A stretch of DNA of 64,000 nt from Cellvibrio mixtus subsp. mixtus J3-8 (GTDB lineage: Bacteria; Pseudomonadota; Gammaproteobacteria; Pseudomonadales; Cellvibrionaceae), in the NCBI RefSeq assembly GCF_000766945.1, contig NZ_KN266208.1:160604-224603 (forward strand), in the 5' to 3' direction. Within the stretch, counting starts at the first letter, position 1; every line of letters starts with the position of its first letter. The position numbers were made by a program, and so were the translations under genes. Below are positions 1 through 9,642 of the stretch, piece by piece. Below the pieces are notes generated by a model, which saw only the letters and a list, made by a program, of their open reading frames with translations, was not told where the DNA came from and made no database searches.

Positions 1-351
1 ACCGCTACCCTCTGCTGCCGGATGTTCGGCATCGTTATTGGTATAGCGACCAATGGTCACACCGGGAACACGCTGCAATGCTTCGGTTACACTGCGATCC
101 GGTAATTTACCAATATCTTCTGCGACGATTGAATCCACAACAACGGTTGAATTCTTTTTAACATCCTGCGCCGATTGAATACTCGCACGCTGGCCACTAA
201 CAACAATCTCTTCAACTTTCTCAGCAGAAGTTGTTTGCGCAATACCGGGTACTGCAATACCCATTGCACCTACTACCAGTGACAAACTTGATGCCATTTT
301 GATATAGGCTGGTAATTTCTTTTTCAAAAACTGTTTATTTTTTGTGGTCAT
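1..351 (-). CDS. TonB-dependent receptor, N-terminal part (runs off the window edge)
   Basis: The first 117 codons of an outer-membrane TonB-dependent receptor are present; the rest lies before base 1. The ATG at 351 follows a good ribosome site (GGAG, about 7 nt upstream). A basic start and hydrophobic stretch (about residues 1-40, ending GIAQ) form a signal peptide. Then comes EEIVVSGQR, a typical TonB-box/plug entry, and the plug motif IGKLPDRSVTEALQRVPGV, which is standard in the sugar-uptake receptors of Cellvibrio, Xanthomonas and Caulobacter. It lies 41 bp downstream of the GH95 fucosidase on the same strand, so it is probably co-transcribed and imports oligosaccharides released from a fucosylated glycan. 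Substrate identity is inferred from context only. Confidence 0.93.
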   Translation of the reverse strand, partial: MTTKNKQFLKKKLPAYIKMASSLSLVVGAMGIAVPGIAQTTSAEKVEEIVVSGQRASIQSAQDVKKNSTVVVDSIVAEDIGKLPDRSVTEALQRVPGVTIGRYTNNDAEHPAAEGSG

Positions 352-392
352 GATTTTCTCCAGTTAGCATTATTTTTGACTACCCCGTAAAG

Positions 393-2843
393 CTATCTCT
401 CGCTGTTGGTTAAGAGATATGTGCTTCCTCCTTGTGCGATGAAAGTTCCCGTATTTTCCTTGAGAGTTAACGCAAGGTTTTTTTCTCTTTGTACATCTTT
501 CAATGAATATTTCATTAAAGGATGTGTAGTTCTCAGCTGTATTGCGGTTGTGCTTTTCGAATTGCCGGGGTCAGCATTTACATAAATTTTTGCTTCCGTT
601 AATTGGCGCTCATGCCATTGCAGATCCAATGTAATACCACCGCGCGCGCGCAAACCGGTCACTGAACCGGAGGGCCATGCGTCCGGCAATGCAGGCAATA
701 AATGCAATTCGTTGTTGTGACTTTGCACTAGCATTTCAGCAATACCCGCAGTCGCCCCAAAGTTGCCATCAATTTGGAACGGTGGATGGTTGTCCCATAA
801 ATTGCTTAACGTGCTGCGCTGTAATTGCTCACCCAGGACCTTGTGGGCACGATTGCCATCCAGTGCACGCGCCCACATATTGACTTTCCAGGCTTGCGAC
901 CAACCAGTGCCCCCATCGCCACGCGCATTAAGTGTGGTGCGCACCGCACGCAATAATGCGGGCGATTGATTGACGTTGATTTGTCGGCCGGGATGAAGCG
1001 CAAATAAATGGGAGATATGACGATGTTCATTTTCGGGATCATCAATATCTTCTTTCCATTCCTGCAATTGTCCCCACGAACCAATGCGCAATCCGTCATC
1101 AAAGTTGCCCAGTTTTTTATCCAGCTTTTTTTGAAAGGATTTATCGTCCAGCAACAGGGCTGCGTCACGGGTATTGCGTAATAAATCAAATACGATTTGT
1201 TGCGACATGGCAGCGCCATTGGTGAATGGCCCATGTTCGGGAGAAAAACCGGGCGATACAATCCATTTGCCATCGCGCGGATCTTTTATTAAAAATTCCA
1301 GCCAAAATTCAGCGGTGCTTTTCATCAATGGATATGCATGATGACGCAAAAAATTTTTATCGCCCGAAAATAAAAAATGCTCGTAATAATGTTGTGCAAG
1401 CCAGGCACTCGCTTCCGGCTGCCAAAATGCGGTGGGCCATTGGATGACACCGGTAAAGCCCCAGATGTTGGTATTCAAAAATACAGTCCAGCCGTTATTG
1501 ACACCAGCAACACGTTTGGCGGAAATTTTTCCCGGCTCGACGAGGCTGTCGACAAAATCAAAATATGGTGCCATCAATTCCGGCAAGTTGGTGGTTTCTG
1601 CCAACCAGTAATTCATTTGCAGATTGATGTTAACGTGGTAGTCGTCATTCCACGGTGGTGTAGTGGAGTTGTTCCAGACACCTTGCAAATTGGCAGGCAA
1701 GGAACCGGCGCGCGACGATGCGATTAACAAATAACGTCCGAATTGAAAATACGTGGCTTCCAATGCCCGGTCTGCAACAGCATCGCCTTTTTTATAGTTC
1801 GCGAGCAAAACACTCGTGGGTTGTCCGGACACTTTTGTGGGTAATTGGTATTGGCCAATATCGAGGCTTACACGCTTAAATAGCGCGTGATAATCCTGCC
1901 GATGAGTAGTTTGCAATTGCGCAAATGTTTTTACACTCGCTGCATCCATTTGCTGCTGCAATTTTGCATGGGGATGAACACCGCGATAGTGCGGGTATTT
2001 TTGTGCGTAATCTGTGCTGGCGTTGAGCAGAATTACCACGCTATCGGCGTTGGTAATAGTAATTTTCTGATTTTTAACGGCATCGAGTTTTCCACCTTGC
2101 GGTAAAAACTGGATTTGGGTTTCAAATTGCAAACCATTACTGTGCAATTTTCCCGTGGCAATAATGCGGCCATTTTCAATACGGGTTGCAAGCGTACGAT
2201 TATCCGGAACTTTCACGCTCGCATTAAACGAAATTTTTCCAGGCTTATTCGCGGAAAATTTTACTGCAATAACCCCATCGGGATAACTCGCCAGATATTC
2301 ACGAGTATAGGTAACACCATCCTTTATATAGCTCACATTTACCTGGGCATTATCGAGCGATAATTTACGACCATAACCAATGACATCGCTGTCATTTTGG
2401 GAAAAGTCTAAAACCAGGTCGCCGAACGTTTGATAATCGCCATACGCAGTAGTTTTTCGTCCCAATCGCTCCGCCGCAAACTCCGGAGTTACTGAGCCTT
2501 CTTTTGCAATTGTTTTGCGCACTTCGTTTAAGGCAGCAGTTTGTGGTTTGTCTGGCCATCCAAAATCGTAACCTTTCGCGCCCGGCCCGCCTGTCCAGAG
2601 TGACTTTTCATTGAACTGGATAATCTCTCGCTGGATGCCGCCACTAATCACCGCACCCAATGCGCCATTGCCGATAGGAAGCCCTTCGCTTTCCCAATCA
2701 CTGGCGGGGCGGTCAAAACGGATGCTGGACTCAAAAGATATTGCCCCTGAGGCAAAAACGGGCACAGCAATCCCTGACAAGCAAAAGCCGAAGCTGCCGA
2801 TCAAGGCTGATCTCAAGGTTGTGCGTAATAAGGAGCAAGCCAT
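393..2843 (-). CDS. Glycoside hydrolase family 95 alpha-L-fucosidase, secreted
   Basis: An 816-residue exported glycosidase. Residues 1-32 are a signal peptide (basic start, hydrophobic core, cleavage near VFASG). The N-terminal beta domain begins with the GH95 motif [12 protein letters not shown] (about 53-64). In the (alpha/alpha)6 barrel I place the catalytic set by comparison with Bifidobacterium AfcA: N405 and N407 in [11 protein letters not shown], general acid E536 in SPEHG, and D692 in IDGNFG; all are present, so the enzyme should be active. GH95 enzymes release terminal alpha-1,2-L-fucose (some act on L-galactose). In Cellvibrio japonicus the GH95 gene afc95A sits beside the TonB receptor of the xyloglucan locus, and the same adjacency is seen here. 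Length is normal for the family. Confidence 0.95.
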   Translation of the reverse strand: MACSLLRTTLRSALIGSFGFCLSGIAVPVFASGAISFESSIRFDRPASDWESEGLPIGNGALGAVISGGIQREIIQFNEKSLWTGGPGAKGYDFGWPDKPQTAALNEVRKTIAKEGSVTPEFAAERLGRKTTAYGDYQTFGDLVLDFSQNDSDVIGYGRKLSLDNAQVNVSYIKDGVTYTREYLASYPDGVIAVKFSANKPGKISFNASVKVPDNRTLATRIENGRIIATGKLHSNGLQFETQIQFLPQGGKLDAVKNQKITITNADSVVILLNASTDYAQKYPHYRGVHPHAKLQQQMDAASVKTFAQLQTTHRQDYHALFKRVSLDIGQYQLPTKVSGQPTSVLLANYKKGDAVADRALEATYFQFGRYLLIASSRAGSLPANLQGVWNNSTTPPWNDDYHVNINLQMNYWLAETTNLPELMAPYFDFVDSLVEPGKISAKRVAGVNNGWTVFLNTNIWGFTGVIQWPTAFWQPEASAWLAQHYYEHFLFSGDKNFLRHHAYPLMKSTAEFWLEFLIKDPRDGKWIVSPGFSPEHGPFTNGAAMSQQIVFDLLRNTRDAALLLDDKSFQKKLDKKLGNFDDGLRIGSWGQLQEWKEDIDDPENEHRHISHLFALHPGRQINVNQSPALLRAVRTTLNARGDGGTGWSQAWKVNMWARALDGNRAHKVLGEQLQRSTLSNLWDNHPPFQIDGNFGATAGIAEMLVQSHNNELHLLPALPDAWPSGSVTGLRARGGITLDLQWHERQLTEAKIYVNADPGNSKSTTAIQLRTTHPLMKYSLKDVQREKNLALTLKENTGTFIAQGGSTYLLTNSER

Positions 2844-3003
2844 TCAACGTGTCACAGTTATAATATGGTATATATGACTATTTGAGCCAATACTAAGCCA
2901 ATGTTTTTATACGTGCAATACAAACCACCTATGACAAAAAAATCTCCTGACCATTGATACCAAAAGAAACATGGCAGGACTTAGACGTCACATTTAATGG
3001 GAT

Positions 3004-4491
3004 TCAAGCACTAATCGTTTTAAGAAACTCCGCATGTGAATTCGCGTAATCACATCCCTTTTGTATTGCTGCCTGCATTTTATCCATGATGATGCAGGCC
3101 TTTTCGGCATCAGTTAAAGGCTCAAGACTGCGCGGTTCTATTCCAAAGCCATAAAACATGCTGATCCAGCTATCTTCTTTAAAGGACTCGTTTTCCTGCA
3201 GTTTTATATCGCCGGACGCATTGAACATGGCTATTTTTTCCGCCAGAGACGCAGGGATTTCCATCTCGCGAACATGCCGCCAGAAGGGATCGGAGCGGCC
3301 GTTTAATTTGTAATGCAGGATAATAAAGTCGCGGATTCGCTCATATTCCAGGCGATTCAGGCGATTGGCTTTCGCCACATGCTTGTCATTAATTTCAAAA
3401 TCAATCAGAAACCCGGCCATTTTGGCGATGCCGGTTTGGATGAGTGAAATACTGGTTGACTCCAGGGGTTCGAGAAAACCGCTTGATAATCCAATCGCAA
3501 CACAATTCTTGTACCAAAAGTCGCGTCGCATTCCGGTGGTAAAACGGATTAATTTCGGCTCTGTGGTGAGCTCTCCGCGCAAATTCGCCAGAAGCTCCTG
3601 ATGTGCTTGCTCGGGAGCAATAAATTGGCTGGCGTAGACGTAGCCATTTCCCACACGGTGTTGCAATGGAATATGCCATTGCCACCCCGCCGTCCGGGTA
3701 GATGAGCGGGTAAATGGATCTGGCTCGGCAATACTTTTTGTTTGTACGGCAAGGGCGCTGTCGCAAAGCAGCCACTTGCTCCAATCTTCATAGCCAACAC
3801 CCAGGGTTTTATTGATTAGCAGTGCGGGGATACCGGTGCAATCAACGAATAAATCACTCCCGATAACCAATCCTGATTCCATGGATATGGATTGGATGAA
3901 ACCGCTGGTGGCATCCAACTGGATATGATTTACCTTGCCTTCTATGCGGATAACCTTGCGCTGTTCGGCATAACCACGCAGGAATTTTGCAAACAGGGAT
4001 GCATCGAAATGGTATGCGTAGTTGTACCAGGCCAGGCGGCTTTCTGGATCAAAGTCGGGCTGGGCAAACTTGCCGGACCGCGCAAGCTGCGTACATAGGC
4101 AAAATTGCTCCAGCCCTCGCGGGAAACCAAGCTTTCTTGCCGACCACCAGGTTTTATGAAAAGGCCGGGCTTCGATAGGCACACCGTAACCGGCAAAAGG
4201 GTGGAAAAAGTGCGTGCCCTGCCCTGCCCAATCCGCAAACTCGATACCCAATTTAAAGGTGGCATTGGTGGCCCTGATAAATTCGGGTTCTTTAATATCC
4301 AGGTCTTTGATGAATTGATGAATACCGGGCACGGTCGCTTCACCGACACCAATGGTGCCTATCTGCTCGGATTCGACAAGCGTGATCTGGATATCAGTAT
4401 TTTCCAGCCAACGCGCCAAATAAGCAGCCGTCATCCAGCCTGCCGTTCCACCGCCAACAATAAGAATTTTTTTGATGGGCCTGGAGGCCAT
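3004..4491 (-). CDS. Flavin-dependent tryptophan halogenase family protein
   Basis: A 495-residue FAD-dependent halogenase-like protein. It starts with the Rossmann dinucleotide motif GGGTAGW (13-19). It has the halogenase-specific WxWxIP motif as WQWHIP (270-275), a lysine in TFKLGI (K80) matching the catalytic Lys79 of PrnA, and a glutamate in PLEST (E344) matching PrnA Glu346. The key halogenase residues are therefore present. Members of this family are very common beside TonB-dependent receptors in Caulobacter, Xanthomonas and Cellvibrio glycan loci, where their substrate is unknown; some accept free indoles. It lies upstream of the GH95 gene on the same strand with a 160-bp gap. A separate promoter or a shared operon are both possible. 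Free tryptophan as substrate is not implied. Confidence 0.93.
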   Translation of the reverse strand: MASRPIKKILIVGGGTAGWMTAAYLARWLENTDIQITLVESEQIGTIGVGEATVPGIHQFIKDLDIKEPEFIRATNATFKLGIEFADWAGQGTHFFHPFAGYGVPIEARPFHKTWWSARKLGFPRGLEQFCLCTQLARSGKFAQPDFDPESRLAWYNYAYHFDASLFAKFLRGYAEQRKVIRIEGKVNHIQLDATSGFIQSISMESGLVIGSDLFVDCTGIPALLINKTLGVGYEDWSKWLLCDSALAVQTKSIAEPDPFTRSSTRTAGWQWHIPLQHRVGNGYVYASQFIAPEQAHQELLANLRGELTTEPKLIRFTTGMRRDFWYKNCVAIGLSSGFLEPLESTSISLIQTGIAKMAGFLIDFEINDKHVAKANRLNRLEYERIRDFIILHYKLNGRSDPFWRHVREMEIPASLAEKIAMFNASGDIKLQENESFKEDSWISMFYGFGIEPRSLEPLTDAEKACIIMDKMQAAIQKGCDYANSHAEFLKTISA

Positions 4492-4698
4492 ACCTGCTCC
4501 ACATAGTCACTTTATTGTTATGGACTGACTTTTAAATCTCATTAATCATATATTGAGAGATGCCGTTGTGCCTATATTTTTATGCGGATAATCTGGCATA
4601 GCAGTTGCTGTACAGCTATCACGATGAATTAGCATGCCCTTCATCCACGTGTAAGCCTTGACGGTATAAGGGTTCCGGATAACTGGAGTACAGCAAAA

Positions 4699-5667
4699 AT
4701 GGCAGCAAGCACCATTAACTCTCAGGGCGTTAAGCCTGTTGCACCATCTCGCAGCAATAATGCCGGGCAATTTGCACACTTCTGCGACCTGTACCATCAA
4801 CGCCTGGATGCACTAACGCTTACCAAACAACTTATCCATATGATTAAAGCGGTGCAGCGCCACCGCGGTATGACCATGGGCACATTAGGAGGCAACCAGC
4901 AATTTCGCGAAGACTTGAATAGCTTGCAGGTCCAGTTAGAGCGCCGCCTGGAGTTGTTACAGGCATTTTCCGCACACTCGATCAACTTGCTCAGCCCGCG
5001 GGACCAGGACAATCTCAACAATGCCTGGCTCACCATCAGCCGCAATTGGCAGGAAGATTCAGTTATCGACAATTATGAACTTCACTGCCATCTAATTGAG
5101 CAATTGCTCAGTATGGTGGCAGCCCTGGGTAAACAACTGGAATTACCGACATCGCAGTCGATGCCTGATACGGTGGAGCCCAGAGTCATTCATGTTGATG
5201 ACGCCCTCTACCCCAACCGCTTCAAATACCTGGAAGTACTGCATTTCGCCACACGCTTGATGCCTGCTGTGGCCGAACAAATCGGCCGGATTCGCGCACT
5301 CGCCACTTACGCGGCAGCACTGGGTTATTGCGATAAAGATTTCGCTGGCAAGCTGCGTTACGTCATCCAATGCACACGGGTAAACAATGAAAAGCTCCGC
5401 CACCAAACCAAGCGACTGGAAGGCTTGCTTGATACCGATCTCACTTTGCTCAATCAATTAAAAAGTTACGAAATCAAATTGGAATTCCTGCTGTCTATGG
5501 TGGAAGCCGATGTTGTCAATTCACACCAGATGAACGCCGACAGTAACCGGCTTTTCAGCCTGGCGACAGATATCATCGATGTCTATTTGAAAGTTGTAGA
5601 CGAAGGCGTGCAGCTCCTCACTCAATGGCACGAGCAGGATATTGAAGTCTGGGTGCAATCGTACTGA
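4699..5667 (+). CDS. Hypothetical helical protein with NIT-like (nitrate/nitrite-sensing-like) motif
   Basis: A 322-residue soluble, almost entirely alpha-helical protein; I see no signal peptide and no membrane segment. Around residues 48-62 it carries IKAVQRHRGMTMG, which resembles the opening Q-x-E-R-G signature of NIT sensory domains (PF08376), followed by long amphipathic helices. NIT domains usually sit in the periplasmic part of chemoreceptors or kinases, whereas this protein is free-standing and has no output domain, so the function is unknown. The ATG at 4699 has a TGGAG ribosome site about 10 nt upstream. It is divergent from the halogenase gene and 108 bp before the phospholipase gene, with which it may be co-transcribed. 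Confidence 0.8.
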   Translation: MAASTINSQGVKPVAPSRSNNAGQFAHFCDLYHQRLDALTLTKQLIHMIKAVQRHRGMTMGTLGGNQQFREDLNSLQVQLERRLELLQAFSAHSINLLSPRDQDNLNNAWLTISRNWQEDSVIDNYELHCHLIEQLLSMVAALGKQLELPTSQSMPDTVEPRVIHVDDALYPNRFKYLEVLHFATRLMPAVAEQIGRIRALATYAAALGYCDKDFAGKLRYVIQCTRVNNEKLRHQTKRLEGLLDTDLTLLNQLKSYEIKLEFLLSMVEADVVNSHQMNADSNRLFSLATDIIDVYLKVVDEGVQLLTQWHEQDIEVWVQSY

Positions 5668-5775
5668 TGGTGACTACACTTTTTAACAGCGAGTCTTTTT
5701 GATTGAGTAACGCTGCACTTGCCTCGCCGGGGGTAATCCCTACAATAACCAAAAGCCACTCAAGGGATAATTTCC

Positions 5776-6864
5776 ATGCGTCATATCTGGCCATTCAGTC
5801 TGGTTTTCCTCGCCGCGACCACGCACGCCCAAGCACCTGAAGCTACCAAAGAATTTACATCCGAACCCACCTTAACTGCAGAAGCAATGAATACTTGCTT
5901 GCAAGCGTCGGTAGTCAGCGCTGCCGAAACCATGACAATTCGCCAGTTAAAAGAAGCGTGCCAAATGCTTCATGACCAGCAAAAAAGTGAAGAACAACAG
6001 GCGAAAATCAAGGATGCCCCACCTGAAGTCGCGCAAGCGCGTGAAACACCATTACTTAAAAAACGCATGACAATGGAAGCCCTGAATCGCTCCAACCGCT
6101 TTATGCTCACACCACATAAACGCAATTATTTTTTTCCGGTAAGTTACACCCGCCACCCGAATACAGTGCCCTATCGCAACAACAATTCCGAATCGCTAAG
6201 CACGTTAAGTAAAACAGAAGCGGAATTTCAGTTAAGCATTAAAATCCTGATTCATGAAGATTTGTTTGGCGATAACGGCCACCTTTATCTGGGTTATACC
6301 AATCACTCACTCTGGCAAGTGTATAACGATACGGATTCCGCACCGTTTCGCGAAACCGATCATCAACCCGAATTTATTTTGAGTTTTACCAACGATTGGG
6401 AAATTCTGGGTTTTCAAAACCGGCTCAATGAATTTTCGTTAACACACCAATCCAACGGTTTAGGCGGCCAGCTTTCACGCAGCTGGAATCGCATTATGTT
6501 TAATACCGTTTTTGAACGCGGAAATTTTGCCTTTGCGTTAAATCCCTGGTATCGAATTCCCGAAAAAGAACAACGCTTTCCCGGCGATCCGCACGGTGAC
6601 GATAACCCTGATATCGAACATTACATGGGCAATTTCGAATTGAACACGGCGTATCAACACAAGGAAAATATTTTTAACGCGATGTGGCGCAACAATCTGG
6701 AGAGTGACAACAAAGGAGCAGTGGAGTTGGGCTGGAGTTTCCCGCTCAGTTCAAATTTACGCGGGCAATTTAAATATTTTAAAGGCTATGGTCACAGTTT
6801 GATTGATTACAATACCGACATGGAAATATTTGCGCTCGGTATTGTATTTACTGATTTATTTTAA
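5776..6864 (+). CDS. pldA: Outer-membrane phospholipase A (OMPLA)
   Basis: A 362-residue outer-membrane phospholipase that hydrolyses glycerophospholipids in the outer leaflet when membrane asymmetry is lost. A signal peptide (1-20, ending HAQA) is followed by an unusual acidic/charged extension of about 100 residues containing two cysteines (C41, C62), then the 12-stranded barrel. The catalytic block LTHQSNGLGGQLSRSWNRI gives H224, S226 and N238, with the same spacing as H142/S144/N156 in E. coli PldA. The protein ends in phenylalanine, as expected for BamA recognition. ATG 5776 is preceded by CAAGGGATAA. The stop is only 7 bp from the convergent PilZ gene. Confidence 0.95.
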   Translation: MRHIWPFSLVFLAATTHAQAPEATKEFTSEPTLTAEAMNTCLQASVVSAAETMTIRQLKEACQMLHDQQKSEEQQAKIKDAPPEVAQARETPLLKKRMTMEALNRSNRFMLTPHKRNYFFPVSYTRHPNTVPYRNNNSESLSTLSKTEAEFQLSIKILIHEDLFGDNGHLYLGYTNHSLWQVYNDTDSAPFRETDHQPEFILSFTNDWEILGFQNRLNEFSLTHQSNGLGGQLSRSWNRIMFNTVFERGNFAFALNPWYRIPEKEQRFPGDPHGDDNPDIEHYMGNFELNTAYQHKENIFNAMWRNNLESDNKGAVELGWSFPLSSNLRGQFKYFKGYGHSLIDYNTDMEIFALGIVFTDLF

Positions 6865-6871
6865 TGCGCAA

Positions 6872-7234
6872 TTAAAACGCTTCACCTAACAAATCGACTA
6901 GCGTCCTGATCGACTCTGACGATTGGGGCGATACGTCGATAATTGAAAATCCGGTCCAGTGTTTACCGGATAAATCAGCATCGCGAGTCCACAAGCAATC
7001 AACGCCCAATTGAATAACCATTTGCCCATTGACGGGTTCCGGTACATGCAAGTCGAGTGTGTAAATACGATCTTCCTCCAGCGGAATATCGCCGACCACC
7101 ATCAACCCTTGTGCATGGATATTTACCAGGCGCCCAACATATAAATCGCGCAGATTATCGTACACATCCACATCGCCATTAATTGTATGGCGCTCTAACT
7201 CCCTGTCGTGTTCATGCGAACAATTATGGGTCAT
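6872..7234 (-). CDS. PilZ-domain protein
   Basis: A 120-residue single-domain PilZ protein, presumably a cyclic-di-GMP receptor. The N-terminal RxxxR element is visible as RELER (11-15), and the second element, normally D/NxSxxG, appears as NIHAQG. Serine is replaced by histidine, so binding strength is uncertain. The following beta strands (VVGDIPLEE, YTLDLHVPEP, WTGFSIIDV) fit the PilZ barrel. Its ATG overlaps the stop of the upstream DUF1631 gene by 4 bp (ATGA), so the two are translationally coupled and probably work together. Confidence 0.88.
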   Translation of the reverse strand: MTHNCSHEHDRELERHTINGDVDVYDNLRDLYVGRLVNIHAQGLMVVGDIPLEEDRIYTLDLHVPEPVNGQMVIQLGVDCLWTRDADLSGKHWTGFSIIDVSPQSSESIRTLVDLLGEAF

Positions 7235-9642
7235 GATCCGCTCCCGGTTTTAAGGGTATCCGCACGCTCGTTCAGGGTATGGTAAATGTTTTCCAGGGCG
7301 CGCTCGAAGAAAGGTTTGGTGCTGCCCGCAATAATTTTTGCGCGCCCCGCGAGCATATCGCGCGCCAGTTGCAAACCTGCGGCCAGGGACACTTTGCGTC
7401 CCTGTTGATCTACCAACATGTAATGCTGGGTTTTTTTGTTGTACCAGGCCACTTTTAAACGCTTGCCGCCTTCAAATTCAAACCAAGTACCAAATTCCAC
7501 CATTTTCAAGCTATCGACAATTTTTTCTTCTTCAGGTGACACCGGTTGTAATTGTTCGGATACATGCCCCGCTTTTTCAGCCGCGAGACTTTCGAGTTTG
7601 GTACGCATGGGCGCCGGCGCAGGTTCGGCTTTACGGCTCAAGAGAGCCATCCGCTGTAAAGACGTCACCGCATCCAATAATTTGCGCCCTTTTGCCTGCT
7701 CATAACCAATGGTTTCAAAACCGCGCTCCAATGCACCAAGCAGTTCGTCCTGAATTGCCATTTGCTTTACTTTATCCGGCTGTTGGGTTTTGGGTTCCAA
7801 CGACCAGAGTAAATCGTCAATCACTTGTAAAGCGCGTTTCCAGCTATCGGATTTATCGCCATAGCGTAGCAATACAAACGATAAATAATCTGACCAGGGT
7901 TGCAATAACAACAATAAAATTGCTGACGGCATTTCGCGATTATCCGTGCGGCTGCGCACTTCGGTATTCACCTGGATTTTTGCTTCACGCAATTTTTCTT
8001 CGCCCTGGGCTTTTTCCAGCGCGCGGCGCTCCATTAATTCCTGGCGACGGGCAACGTTGTGCGTGTAAGCGTTAAATTCAATTAACAACTCCGCAAACAG
8101 GCGCACATCATTTTTAAATTCCTGCAACAGTCGGAATACGGTGGTTTTGATTTTGGTAAAAATATCGTACTGCTCGCTGCCATCATTGCTCACCCAACGA
8201 ACGCCGGCTTCAGCAAGGCTGTTAAGTAAAACGCGCGCAGGATGTTCCGGCTGCTCAAAAAATCCTTTATCGATAAAAGCAATTTTCAGGAACGGTGTAT
8301 GCAAATAACTTAGCAGCGCTTTCACCGAATCCGGCAAATGGTCATCCGATAACATGTATTCAAACAACATGCCCACCAAATCGATGGTTTGCATATCGCC
8401 CGCTTCTACAGCAGCATTTTCATTTTCGCTGGCGATAGTCTCCATCATCTTGCGGCCAACTTCCGCCGCACTTTGGATTTCAATAGCGACCGGGCCAGTG
8501 TCGTGATTGGCCAGCGCGTGCCGGGTATAACTCAACGCCTGGTTTTGCATATGTTCCAATACCCCAACGAGTTGCGGCTGGGAGTACACTTGCCAACTCG
8601 CGGGTACAGGTGGAGTTGCAACCGGAGCACCGCTTTGTGCCTGTAATGCTTGCGCCGCATGGACAGCAGGCAACTGCTGCGTGACATGCGCCTGCAGCAG
8701 ACGTATCGCGTTTAGTAAGCTGTTTTGGTATTGGATATCGTTAGGGTTGAGTGCGCCGCTCAATAATTTATCGCTGGCGCGCCGTTGGTGCTGCTGCTCT
8801 TCCTCTTCCGTTTGCTGCTCACTCACCGGAGTGGCCGCCTCTCGTTCAAACGGATCATCCTGAACAACATCTTCTGCTTTAGGCGCAGCCGGTTTTTCAT
8901 TGTTGGCGGGAACAAAACGCAGGTTGGGCAATAAATTCTGGCGAATAAGATAATCGTTGAGCTCTTTATAAAGCTCATCCAACATCCCCACCACATCCTG
9001 GTCAAATAATTTGTAGGCGATAATTTTGCTTTTTACGTCCACTTCCAGATTTCCCAGCAACTTGCGCAATGATTCGCAAAATTGCACAGGGCTGACGGGA
9101 TTGCTGCGTTCATCTACTTTCTCGCCATCGTTCAACAATGCCAGGCGTTGTTGGAATGCCCACAGATATTCCGCAAAAAAATTGTCTGCCCGATGGGTGA
9201 TGGAGGTAATTGCGATAGTTTCTTCGAGATCGGAATGTTCAACCAGCGACAGGATATCGCCGCTAAAACGCTCTTCGCCGGTTAAGGTATTGAGGGATTT
9301 ATTTTTAAATTTCACAAAACCATTGGCGAGATGCTGGCAAAACTCCTGCTCTGCAGCCTGTTGGACGGCAACAATCAGGTTTTGCATTTCATAAAGGGCA
9401 ACTTGCTCTTTATTGGATTTCGCCTGCTCGGCAATTTCCAGAATTTGTTTGCACCATTGCCGCCAAAAATTGGGGAAAACCCGGTATGCAAAGCCGCGCG
9501 TAAGGTCGCGGCAATGTTTCAAATGTTGGATGACCAATTGCTCTGTCATAGCTACCGCAGAATACGTAGAAGGTTTCTGGGTATCAGAGCCTGGTAAGCC
9601 TGAGTTGCGCATAGTTATTCCGTATTTTTCCATGATGGTCAT
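7231..9642 (-). CDS. DUF1631 family protein (paralogue 1)
   Basis: About 803 residues of a large cytoplasmic helical protein of the DUF1631 family (PF07793), which has no established biochemical role. The open frame continues to 9951, but the extra N-terminus is low-quality sequence and overlaps an apparent regulatory region. I chose the ATG at 9642, with ATG 9633 equally possible; AGGGA lies just upstream. A long helical body is followed by a linker rich in E and Q near the middle and a C-terminal block TWFEFEGGKRLKVAWYN with LVDQQGRKVS, which looks like a PilZ-type beta barrel. It overlaps the downstream PilZ gene by 4 bp. A second DUF1631 gene lies at 18407-21025. Confidence 0.88.
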   Translation of the reverse strand: MTIMEKYGITMRNSGLPGSDTQKPSTYSAVAMTEQLVIQHLKHCRDLTRGFAYRVFPNFWRQWCKQILEIAEQAKSNKEQVALYEMQNLIVAVQQAAEQEFCQHLANGFVKFKNKSLNTLTGEERFSGDILSLVEHSDLEETIAITSITHRADNFFAEYLWAFQQRLALLNDGEKVDERSNPVSPVQFCESLRKLLGNLEVDVKSKIIAYKLFDQDVVGMLDELYKELNDYLIRQNLLPNLRFVPANNEKPAAPKAEDVVQDDPFEREAATPVSEQQTEEEEQQHQRRASDKLLSGALNPNDIQYQNSLLNAIRLLQAHVTQQLPAVHAAQALQAQSGAPVATPPVPASWQVYSQPQLVGVLEHMQNQALSYTRHALANHDTGPVAIEIQSAAEVGRKMMETIASENENAAVEAGDMQTIDLVGMLFEYMLSDDHLPDSVKALLSYLHTPFLKIAFIDKGFFEQPEHPARVLLNSLAEAGVRWVSNDGSEQYDIFTKIKTTVFRLLQEFKNDVRLFAELLIEFNAYTHNVARRQELMERRALEKAQGEEKLREAKIQVNTEVRSRTDNREMPSAILLLLLQPWSDYLSFVLLRYGDKSDSWKRALQVIDDLLWSLEPKTQQPDKVKQMAIQDELLGALERGFETIGYEQAKGRKLLDAVTSLQRMALLSRKAEPAPAPMRTKLESLAAEKAGHVSEQLQPVSPEEEKIVDSLKMVEFGTWFEFEGGKRLKVAWYNKKTQHYMLVDQQGRKVSLAAGLQLARDMLAGRAKIIAGSTKPFFERALENIYHTLNERADTLKTGSGS

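Noticed and set aside
7338-8075. Plus-strand ORF of 245 codons opposite the DUF1631 gene
   Set aside because: Antisense shadow; rich in R, P, C with no domain, no ribosome site and no conserved pattern.
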